Of a DNA stretch of 64,000 bases, positions 19,201 to 28,700 are shown one piece after another (within the stretch, counting starts at the first letter, position 1; the number at the start of each line of letters is the position of its first letter). This DNA is from Xiphophorus maculatus (lineage: Eukaryota > Chordata > Actinopteri > Cyprinodontiformes > Poeciliidae). The stretch lies in the NCBI RefSeq assembly GCF_002775205.1, contig NC_036457.1, positions 11,136,996 to 11,200,995 of the forward strand. Direction: 5' to 3'. The position numbers and the translations under genes are program-made. Under the pieces are notes generated by a model. That model was not told the origin of the DNA. It ran no database searches and saw only the letters and a program-made list of their open reading frames with translations.

Positions 19201-20222
19201 TCCAGTTGATAGGGCTGGCCATGCTTGAGAAACCTCCAGATTGGCGGAATTAAAATAAATCTCAAAATACTTTCTGACCAAAGAGTGGCACAAATAGTTA
19301 TTAGGTTTAGGCAGTAGTTGTTTTTCTTTTTGAAAACTGCTTATTGTATTTACTCGGGTTATCTTTGTTTGATCTGAAATTTTATTTGATGATAAAAAAT
19401 ATCCAAGTGTGTCAAGAGGGCAAAAACAGGAGAAATTCTGTAACAGGGTAAACATGTTTTTACATCACTGTATTTCTGTTCTTCTCTGAAAATAACAGTT
19501 ACTGTTTTTGTTTTCTTTATAAACTAAATGACAATGGAATTAAACATTTTGCCTTGGTATATGTTACCAAAGGATGCCTGAAATCTACTGTGACCAAAAG
19601 CTGCCCTGCAAGATTCCTCCTCTTGATGAGCCTGTTCCCCTCACATCCCTTCCAACACTGGGCTACCTGGAACAGGTCAGACACACTGCCCCCCTGATTT
19701 ATGTCTTTTTAACGTTAAAATTTTCATTGCATGCATTTTATGAGTGTTTTTGTTGTTCTGACTAAGGTTTGAGTTGAACTTGTTTGTTTCTTTAGGGAGT
19801 GGCAGAAGCGGTGATCAAAGCCATGACAGCTGTTGGGTCTCTCAAACCAAAGTACCCTTTTGTCAGTGTAAAAAGATCAGCTCTTGTGTATGTGGCCTTC
19901 TATTTGAAAGGTGAGCAGACTGTCAAGGGTACATGTACTTAAACTAAACCATTAATCAAGTTTTATGATGACAAAGATTGTAAGTGCTTTTTTTTATTGT
20001 TGTTGTGTTTCACAAGCTTTCAATCGCAAGTCCAGTGGCTGTCTTCGTCAGAAGTACAAGAAAAAACTTGCATCATTTCTAGAAAACTGTGAGCTCATAA
20101 CCTACCTCAGTTCAGCAATGACAGGAGCCTATAAACCTCCCAGTGAACGTCCCAAAGATTTTGACTTTAAGCTTAACAGGTTTCTGGCACTGGGAGCTCC
20201 GGGAGCCACTGATACTCTGTAG
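5281..20222 (+). CDS. AK9: Adenylate kinase 9 (AK9/AKD1), complete 34-exon model
   Basis: AK9 is a large multi-domain nucleoside mono/diphosphate kinase. Coding exons: 5281-5373, 5875-5938, 6018-6070, 6165-6261, 6440-6552, 6731-6886, 7114-7236, 8196-8270, 8361-8462, 8614-8753, 8848-9164, 9608-9726, 10123-10270, 10364-10460, 10552-10616, 10859-11050, 11933-12072, 12215-12418, 12509-12790, 12934-13052, 13566-13785, 13914-13982, 14061-14270, 14447-14665, 14810-15023, 15112-15313, 16852-16998, 17119-17336, 17426-17622, 17765-17934, 18030-18128, 19573-19675, 19796-19910, 20017-20222. All phases join, giving 1695 residues (human is about 1911). P-loops: GRPGVGKS near residue 29, GSSLAGKS 379, GARGSGKT 776, GPPKAGKT 1202. 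The matching NMP-side motifs are GYLLSCLP 103, GWVLDNFP 497, GFILEGFP 903 and GYVLDGFP 1278. Acidic linkers lie at about 652-698 and 997-1066. Introns 7, 9 and 11 appear to use GC donors; 9 and 11 are the least certain joins. Confidence 0.93.
7237..8195 (+). other. AK9 intron 7
   Basis: About 960 bases opening with GCAAGT (GC donor) at 7237 and ending CCAG at 8195. AT-rich, with no repeat I can name and no coding signal. Confidence 0.6.
8614..11050 (+). other. AK9: AK9 kinase domain 2 region (exons 10-16)
   Basis: Exon 10 carries the characteristic Trp/Arg-rich block [19 protein letters not shown] that precedes each repeated unit in AK9. Exon 11 then has [13 protein letters not shown] and the P-loop GSSLAGKST. 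Exon 13 has GWVLDNFPK, the DGFPR-equivalent motif with Asn and Lys replacing Gly and Arg. Exons 14-16 are charged and helical. Confidence 0.75.
9355..9490 (+). mobile_element. Tc1/mariner-type terminal fragment (family C)
   Basis: In AK9 intron 11. The string CACATTACAGCCAC and a later segment ATGATGCATGGTTTT resemble the 5' end of the same fish Tc1 family seen at 53268-53575. Only a short decayed piece remains. Confidence 0.45.
11690..11915 (+). mobile_element. Tc1-type 3'-end fragment (family B)
   Basis: In AK9 intron 16, ending just before exon 17. It aligns by eye with 19290-19470: shared words include GAAAACTGC, TTGTATTTACTC, TTATCTTTG and AAGTGTG, in the same order and spacing. This is the post-transposase tail of a Tc1 element; no coding part is kept. 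Confidence 0.65.
12825..12864. repeat. Perfect 18-bp inverted repeat, 4-base loop
   Basis: Arms 12825-12842 and 12847-12864 are exact reverse complements around AAAA, in AK9 intron 19, 34 bases after the exon 19 end. The intron transcript would form a strong hairpin. Confidence 0.95.
13053..13565 (+). other. AK9 intron 20 with an unidentified less AT-rich block
   Basis: About 13185-13395 is richer in GC than its surroundings and may be an interspersed repeat, but I do not recognise it. An 11-bp inverted repeat follows at 13481-13491/13500-13510. Confidence 0.4.
14810..17934 (+). other. AK9: AK9 kinase domain 4 region (exons 25-30)
   Basis: P-loop [10 protein letters not shown] closes exon 25; exon 26 reads [18 protein letters not shown], a typical adenylate-kinase NMP-domain start. 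Exon 27 reads [16 protein letters not shown], the best-preserved DGFP motif of the four, with Met in place of the usual Arg. Exons 29-30 carry further Cys-Pro-Val preamble-like blocks ([22 protein letters not shown]). Confidence 0.78.
15440..16640 (-). mobile_element. Decayed Tc1/mariner element (family C), minus orientation, in AK9 intron 26
   Basis: About 1.2 kb filling most of the intron. The left end reads TGTGAAAGACCAACACAGAAG. The interior has the Tc1 transposase region read backwards (GCTTCTCTGATGAATGCTCT; TTCATGATGCTGTTTG) and the right part has ACTAATTAGGTGACTTCTGA. The frame is broken by many substitutions and indels, so no transposase is possible. Terminal words recur at 22740-22790 and, inverted, at 53380-53450. 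Confidence 0.75.
18446..18500 (+). repeat. Interspersed repeat tail (TTTATTGATC..AAAGGGAAAT type)
   Basis: The words ATTTTATTGATCTCAAAGGGAAATTAAATG match the tail of a repeat widespread in fish genomes. A second copy lies near 33255-33300 (CTTGATCCCAAAGGGAAA). The parent element is not identified. Confidence 0.5.
18520..19475 (+). mobile_element. Decayed Tc1 element (family B), plus orientation, in AK9 intron 31
   Basis: Carries a scrambled Tc1 transposase region: AACAAATGAGAAACAAAGTC, CAGTCTGAAAGGGCT, CTTCCCAGGAAACCC, CTGCAGGCCTAAC and TCCTAGTCAAAGTCTGGACTG. The non-coding tail ends in a Tc1-like CATCACTGTA at about 19473. Many stops and deletions; inactive. Its tail matches the fragment at 11690-11915. 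Confidence 0.75.
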
Positions 20223-20296
20223 CTACATCTTTTCTGGGTGTTTTTTCACCATGGTCAGTTAGCAGTAGTGCAATTCTGTGTATGTGTATGTGTATC

Positions 20297-20302
20297 AATA
20301 AA
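20297..20302 (+). terminator. AK9 polyadenylation signal
   Basis: AATAAA 75 bases after the AK9 stop codon, the first canonical signal in the 3' UTR. A second AATAAA lies near 20361. Confidence 0.6.
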
Positions 20303-21600
20303 ATTTAAAATCTGTGACTTTTATAAATGTGCAATCTGTAATGAAGCATATTTCTCTTTAAATAAAAAACATTGGCTTTGAGCATTCTTCAATCTTGTTT
20401 CTAGATATCCAAAAGCTAGAAACAGAAACAGGAATACAGTTATTTAGACACTTTTTAGCTTTGGTTTTTATGGTGGCAGTTTGAAGTGAGTCTAGGTTAC
20501 CATAAAAAATGACCAGATTAAATGCAATTAAATGCAGAGCTGAATACTTTTTGTCACTTATATGGCTCCCTCCAAAGAAATAGCTGCCAAAAGGTTTAGG
20601 GTCAAGGGTGTTGCTGTTCATAAGATTGCATCTCACAAAACAACTCATTGATTTGTGCAGAAATTCAGTAGAGAGGTTTAACTGCTGTGAAGAAAGAAAG
20701 CATGAAGAAGGAGGATGTTTTGGATATCTGTGAATTTGCGCACAAAAGTACCCACCTGAAAAAATTTTTATAAAGTTATTCTCTCTGAGGAAGACCCCTT
20801 TATACCATCTACGATGTTTTGAGAAAAGACTGTCCAAAGAAAAAAGGTGAACACAACCATGATTGTAAATGCATCTCATGTTGACAGAAATTAGCCTGAA
20901 TTATCTAAGGGAGTGGGATTACTTATAATTTTACCTATAAAAGCTCTGCCTTCAGTAAAATAATTGGATCAATGATTCAGGAGGAATTTGGTAATGTACA
21001 ATGCTTTTTCCTTACACTGTGCCACAATGTAATATCTTAGCCAAGAAAGTGGCTAAGATATGAAAATATAATTCCCAAGATCTTAATTAATCTATTTTGA
21101 AAATCTGTTAACGTTGATAAACTTGATTTATTTCTTAACAAAAGGCTGTGTGAAATATGACCAAAAGTCATTGAAGTTCAGGAGATTAATAAAACATCTG
21201 ACAACACTAAAGCAGTAAAATTTGTAAAAAAAAAAATAAAAAAATAAAAAATCTAATTTTCATTTTAAAATATTTTGTCAACACTGTAAATTGAGCGAAT
21301 GAAATTATGGTGTACCCTATTGTACTCACAAATTAGATAGAAACAGTAAATTGAACAAAAAGAAATCTAGGTCCTTCATAAGAAAAGGTCTGCATGCCTT
21401 CTCTAAAGCGTCATAAAAAATTATTTGCACCGCAGTGTTTATGGCATAAGACCCTTTTTCTGAAAAATTGTGCTAAAAACTTCGCGCAATGTCACAGCTA
21501 ACTACTTTCATATACTTTCAAATAGAAATGCAATTTAAAGCCATAAGATGTAGTCCTATCATTCAAATACATCTGGAAGGTAGAAAGGGGCATTTTTTGC
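20303..21600. other. AK9-SMC6 intergenic region
   Basis: AT-rich. It contains a 173-codon minus-strand open frame (20358-20879) with no family I recognise and no splice or promoter support. A 12-bp perfect inverted repeat lies at 21032-21043/21050-21061. Confidence 0.5.
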
Positions 21601-22049
21601 ACTGTTTAATCTGATCTGTTCTCGCGATGTTTTGTTGGAAATAGCGCGAATTCGACGGACACCGGTCCGATGTGTTGTTGCTGAGCCACACAAACTAGGT
21701 AAGAGGACAGCCAATACGTTAATTAACGTCTTTCCTTTGTTACTATTAATAGCATAAAGTCAATTACAATGCTCCTAGCTGCTTCTTTAATAGATAACCC
21801 TCGTCTATTTTTGTTTAGCGGGCAAGGTTGGTTAGCCATACAAGCTAACTGAGTGCAATAATATAGAAAGTATACCTGTGGCAAAAGAAATACTAACATT
21901 TCACTCCTAATAACCGCCGGACGGAGTCTCAGTAAACGGGAGTACAGTGGCGAGATGAGACAAGCTTATAAAAGCTCATTCTTACTTTGTGCTCGTCATT
22001 TTTTCTTTCGGTTTCGTTTTGCCCTTAAAAGTGAGTTCGGGCGTCCAAC
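21601..22049 (+). promoter_or_regulatory. SMC6 promoter and 5' UTR region
   Basis: Local CpG-containing patch (CTCGCGATG, AGCGCGAATTCGACGG, ACCGGTCCGATG) unlike the AT-rich flanks. A consensus donor CTAG|GTAAGA lies at 21699. A pyrimidine-rich acceptor TTTTGCCCTTAAAAG ends at 22031, 18 bases before the ATG. I infer a non-coding first exon ending at 21698 spliced to 22032. The same AAAAGTGAGT could instead act as a donor, so this is tentative. Confidence 0.5.
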
Positions 22050-25000
22050 ATGTCGAAGCGAAGAAACACAGCTGTCAGTGAAACCTCAAACAAACGTCTC
22101 CGATCTGTCGTGAATGGTGAAAGTGAGGACGACGACGAGGATCAGGATATTGCTGAAAGTGAGCAGGGAGATTCCGCTCCGAGTAAACGGGTAGGTAATG
22201 TCACTGCTGCTTTTTTCTGCTATGTATTTTGGGGGGATTTTATGTACTAGACTAACATGAGGTAGCTCATTAACAAAGAAGTTGAAGATAAATGATGTGC
22301 ATGTCGGAGTGGATTATTTTAAAAGTGCGGCATGCATTTCTATAAAAGGGCTCCAGAATGAATACATCATTGACCTTTTGCAGAAATTATAGCTGCTAAT
22401 CTTTTGGTGCATGTTCCTTTTGGTGTATGTTCCTACCAACCTTGCACGTCCAGTTTTTGCTCATTATTCGAAGCATATTCTCTTAAATAAATTGCATGGA
22501 GAGCTTCTGTAAACATTTAGTTTACATAAATTTTGCTGCAGATTCTGATTTAAATTTATCGCTGGGCTTTGACTGGGTTATTCTGACACATGAGTATCAA
22601 AACTGGCAGACTATTTACTTTATGGCAAAATTTTCTTATGAAATTTGATTGCACTAGATTTTCTTTATGTTATGAGATTAAAAACGAGTGTTGCATGCCA
22701 ATATTTTGAAAACCATTACTCATTTTCCTTTACTTTAATTTTATTTCTATGTTGGTCTATCACATAAAATGCTACAAAAATTCATTGAAGCTTGGGGGTG
22801 TGAGGTCAAAAAATGTGGAAAAGTTCAAGAAGTATTTTTCAAAGTGCTGAGGAAATAAGACCATAAGCCCTCTTATTAACCTTTTGTGTAGTTTCAGTGT
22901 ACTGGTGATGTGGTGAGTGATGCAGGGATAGTGGAGAGCATCACTCTGAGGAACTTCATGTGTCACTCACTACTTGGACCCTTTGCATTTGGCTCCAATG
23001 TCAACTTTGTTGTTGGTAATAATGGAAGTAAGTCGACCTCTATAATGTTTGAAATGTCTTTAATTGAAATAATCTTTTGGAGATAATTTTTTAGATAAAT
23101 TAAAATGAATACTGCAGACAGCATTTTTTACACAAGATATAGCTCCAGGTTTACAGATTATCTAAATGTGTAATTTGTTGTTACTAATTTGCTTGTAAGC
23201 ATTTCATTACTAAGTGAGAGTACAAGTAGATGTTTCTGCATGAGTCGATCACACATGACACTTGATAACAGTCTCTAAGCCTTATTGGATTCATGTAGTG
23301 GTTTAAACTTGACAATGTAGATCAGCTATCTTTTTACAATACCTGCTGTTTGTCTTTAATTTTCTATAACCTCTGATATGTATGCAAACTGTTTGTAACA
23401 GGTGGAAAAAGTGCCATTCTGACAGCTCTCATAGTTGCCTTAGGGGGGAATGCACAGGCTACAAATAGAGGATCCTCCTTGAAGGGTTTTGTGAAAGAAG
23501 GAGAAAGGTAAAGGTTTACCAAATGTATAGTTTTTATACATTTGATGACACTGTGTAAAAGCCTAACATACTCTTTGATCCACAAAATAATCTATTTGAT
23601 TATTTTTGAATACCATTTCTCAGTGTGGAAAGAAAATGTCATTTTCAGCAAATTAAATACTGGTACCACTGCTATTAATACTTTGTACTTTTGCCAAAGC
23701 GCCAGCTCTTATTCTTCACCTATGACATTTCCAAATAAGGAGCATATAGACCGTTGACCATTCCCTCTTGCTCAGTCTCCTGAAGCCACCAAATGCTAAT
23801 GGACTCTGATAATTTAGAGTGAATGATACCATGCACTCCAGAAGGTTACTGGGACCTTTGCAACCACATATTATTCCACTTTGTTTCATACCAGATTCAC
23901 TAGGAGTGTTAAAAATAATTAAAAATATGCCTCAGTTATTTATTTATTTTTTTTATTTGTTTGCTTGTTAGAGATACTAATGACTGCCATAACTGATTTT
24001 GTTTAAAAACAACTGCATAAATTGTTTCTGCCAGTTTCAAATTAAAGATTGAATTGTTATAAAAACTCTTCAGTGTCACCTAGATAAAGGTATTATCTAA
24101 AAAACGTAATTTAATAATATTTTTTTATTATTCTGAGTTGGAACTTTATTGTCTTTTCTAAAATTCTGTCTAATTAGAGGTTCTTTATCTTTTATCGGGT
24201 TTTCAAAGTCAGATTTTTGTTTATTTGCTTTACAAACCATGTAAACCAGTATGAAATGAAGAATTTACTCAAGAAATTTTTGAATACATTTTTCTTCTTT
24301 TTGTTCAGTTCTGCTGATGTGTCAATCACCCTGCGTAACAAAGGGAGAGATGCTTACAAGCTCGATGTGTACGGCCCAACCATCACCATAGACCTGCGAA
24401 TAACACGGGAAGGGCTGAGGACCTACAAACTGAAGAGTGGCGGAGGTAAACACTTGAGAGGTTTATAGATTTCTCTGTTTTTGGATTTGCAAGGAAAATC
24501 TAATCATTGAAAGCCATGCTTTTTATCCTCTGATAGGTCAGGTCATCTCTACCAAAAAAGAAGAGCTAATTTCCATCTTGGACAATTTCAACATTCAGGT
24601 AAGTTGGACATCTAAATACGTCAGAATGTTGGCACCAAAAGTTGTATTTTTCCAGCCAGGTGAGGTTGTGTAACTGATGGTCTTGTGTTATAGCAAAATC
24701 TGTGTTATTGATCATTATTTTTTGCTTTTCTTTTATAGGTTAACAATCCTGTGTCAGTTCTCACACAGGAAATGAGCAAATACTTCCTGCACTCTAAAGG
24801 AGAAGGAGACAAGTATAGGGTCTGTTTAGAGAAGTTAATATTCTGTCTTAGTAGTTGGTAGTCTGTCTTGATGCAGTGTTAGTTGTAAACTTTGGCCTCA
24901 ATTTTGTTATAATTTGGATCTAGCTGTTTTCTTTTTCTGCAAGTAAAAAGAGGTTGTACATGTGTTGTTTTTTTTCCTTACAGTTTTTCATGAAGGCTAC

Positions 25001-25624
25001 GCAACTAGAGCAGATGAGGGAGGACTTTATTTATATCAAAGCCACCAAGCAAGTCACAGAGGAGAAAGTCGAGCAGCATGGAGAAGTATGGCTCGGTTTC
25101 ACTGACAAGTTTTTATTTATTAGAACTTTTTATTAGTAATATGTCAACTTTTTTTACTGTATTTTTTTATGGTTTGGCTTTTTTTTTAGCTAAAGTTTAG
25201 TTTTAACTTACATTTTCTTGACTAAGTGAGATAAATATTGTCCATACTTATTTATTATGATCTTAAGTCATATTAATGGATTTAGTGGGCCATGAGCTAA
25301 TTCATTTCATTGTCAAGAATCTTCAGAAATTCAGGGGGGGAAAAAACAGTGTTTATATAATTTTTACCTCTTTAAATTAAAGTGCAACACAACATTAAAC
25401 AATCTTACAATCTTGTACAATCTTAAAACATTATTGTTATTAGAATTGTTATTACTATTATCATTTGTTTTGTTTTCAGTGTTTGAAAGACTTGAAGCGT
25501 AAATACCTTGAAAAAGAGGACCGGTACAAGAGCTTAGCTTCACTTGGGGAAATGCACGCCAAACTGGAAGAATTGCAGAAACAGATGGCTTGGTCCTTGG
25601 CAAGTGTTTTTTGTTGTTGTTGAG

Positions 25625-25702
<78 letters not shown>

Positions 25703-28700
25703 ATTTTTTTGTGTAAGTAGCATGAATCCTGCTCTATGTAGGATTTGTAGAGTGAGTTGAATCTTTCAGGTGACTGAAGTAGAAAGACAGCTAGAACCAG
25801 TGAAGGAGAAGTTACAGGCAGACAAACGTTCCACAGAGAAATATGATGAAAAGGTTGATGAATGGAAGGTAAGATATGTCTGCTGTTTTTTTTAATAGTA
25901 TTTAAATGTCAGTCAAAGGTAAAAATCTCCTGAACCTTTTTTTTTCCCCTTTATTTTGGATCTTAATGATGACCTGTTGCACAGGTCATTAAAATGAGCA
26001 TTTGCTCATTTTATTTAAATCAATAATTTAGTCTTTAAATGTAATAGTTATTAACTCCAACCTTGTTGTCTTTTGCAACATATATGTTTTTACAGAATAA
26101 GGTTGAGCAAGCCGAGAAAAAGTACAAGCAGATTCAGGAACAGCTGGAGGGAATCACTCAGCAAGTCCAGGAGCTCCAGCCTAAATGTGCTGAGCTTAAG
26201 GCTAAAGCCCAGGAATGCAACAGCCTTCTCAAGTCCTGTGAGGTCAGAGTCTAAGCATTTTTTTACACACACTTTTGTGTTTTCTATTTTTACTGGTACT
26301 CACCTTTAATAAACCTACTGATGGCTAGTCTATTGCCGTACAAATCTGTTAAAAAAGCAAAGAAAGTAGATCTATCAGCAGCAACTTGTGATAAACTATT
26401 TCTCTACTATATGTTTGTGCATTTTCTTCCCACAGTTGCCTTTTGCTACAAAACAAAATTCAAGATTGACGTCTATTACCAAAGTTTCTTCAAAGATTTG
26501 TTGTAGATTCTGATCGTGTGGGAAGGAAGGATCTCCTGTAGCTGTTTGTGTTGCAGCGGTTCAGAAGAAAGAGCTGTTGTAGCATTTTTACAAACCACTG
26601 TTTATTTGGCCAATCCAGCTCATTAGGAAGTAATTAGGAATTACATGTTTATTTAATTAGAAGCACAGAAGGAGCCAACAAAGTACCAGCTCCAAATTTA
26701 ATGGTATTAATTATGCTACTCAATTACAGCAGTCTTTTAATCTTACAGTCTTGTTTTATTTACAACTTCAATACTTTCTTATATTGCTGTAATTTTGATG
26801 CAGGAAATTCATCCTGTTTTTCCTCTCTTCAGCTCACTGTCCATAGGTGTAGAACTAACCTCAGGGACCTGGAAAAAGACAAAACCCAGCTGTCTTCACG
26901 TATAAAGGATCTGACTCTGAGGTGTGCTTTGCTTACAATCTTTTTTTATAAACCATATGACTGGTGAGTTTATTTTTGTTCTTTTTTCTGATCACCTTTT
27001 AATTTCTGTAGCATCAGCCAGACAACTGGAGCAGAGAGCCAGGCGAGGGCAGAACGTATGGCGCAGATTCAAGCCGAGCAGGAAAACCTCAATCTTCACA
27101 TTTCCACTCTAGGTCAACAGATTGACATGTTTCAACACGCCCGCAACTGTGTCAAAGAAGAACAAGGAAAGATGAGGTATGTAAACAGAAAAAGACATTA
27201 TTTATGCTATTCTTTCTTTATGTTATATAGTAAAGGTTTTAGTAGAACTAAAATGGAACTAACATTTTCATGTAGAGGTTTCAGGTCAGCCTGATATACA
27301 GTACAGACCAAATGTTTGGACACACTTTCTAATTGAATTCAATGAGAAGGTGTGTCCAAACTTTTGGTCTGTACTGTATGTAAATACAATAAACAAGACT
27401 CACCCATCTGCCTGCTAATAGTTAAACGAACTCCAACAAAATTTTACGACACATCTATTTGTTTTGGAACAAAATCAACTCTGCTGGATATGTTTGTTTC
27501 ACAGTCTAAAACTTTATCATCTCAAATCAATTGTTCTTTACCTTTCCAGAATGGAGTATGATGGCCTCAAGAAATCTATCGACACAAACAAAAGGAAACT
27601 ACAGACCATGAAGAGCAGCCGCTCGAATCGACTTCGGCGTTTTGGAGAACATATGCCTGCATTGCTTAGTGCTATTGAGAAAGCTAACAGCAAAGGCCAC
27701 TTCAGACACAAACCTCGGGGACCTCTGGGTAGAATTTGGTTTCTCGTTTTCAGTGCTTATCTTGATTGTTAAAGTCAGAAAACAAGCGTAATGACTAGAG
27801 AAAGCCTGCTTTACTCTTACTTATTTATTCCGCTCTGCAGGTTACCTTATTGGTCTGAAGGACCCAGAGCTGGCATTGGCTGTGGAAATATGTATTAAAC
27901 ACCTGCTTATGGCCTTCACATGTGACAACTATGAGGATGAAAAGGTTCTTAAGAGCCTCATGACCAACGTGTACAAATCTGGTCAAAGGCCAACCATCAT
28001 CACCAGTCAATTCCTCCACCATGTCCATGATACAAGAAGAAGGTGAATGCGTTTCATTCCAAACTCATTAGTTTATTCTTCCTCTTTATAAATATGGTGC
28101 TTTTAAGCCACATTAATTGCAATACACTGTGGCAAAAAAGCTATTTATTGTTTAGATGTATATTAACTGTTTGGGAAGATAAGGGTGCTTGTCTATTAGC
28201 TGTGATATATCGAATACTGTGCATTAACATACAGGTCCAGCCAAATAAATAAAGTGTCATGAAAAGGTTTTTATGTAATTCAAATCAAAAAGTGAAACTG
28301 ATTATTACATAAATTCTTTATAAACACATTTCTTTGTTTCTGTTAATGATTAAGGCTTATGATTGATCTTATAAAAAAGATGTCTTGTAATTAATACAAG
28401 ATATGTCTTGTATTAATTATTTACGTGTACTTTTCAGTGATGTAGTTATTGTTATATGCGTGGTTTGTTGTGTTAGTTTCTTGGTTATCTGTTTTTTCTT
28501 TTTTCCTCCAGGTGTAGAAGCAGATTTCTAAGGTGTTATCTTGTGTAATCTTGACTCTTCTTTCTCTCCTCTACTCTTATCTGAGATCCCATTTAAACTT
28601 TTTCTCCACCTTTCTCTCTTTCTTTTTTTCCCTTTCTTTGTTCCGTCTCCGTGTCCATCACATTTTAAATAAACCTAAAGGAATGTATAATTTTTTTTTG

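Noticed and set aside
20358-20879. 173-codon minus open frame as a gene
   Set aside because: No recognised motif, promoter or splice sites; kept only as a low-interest observation.
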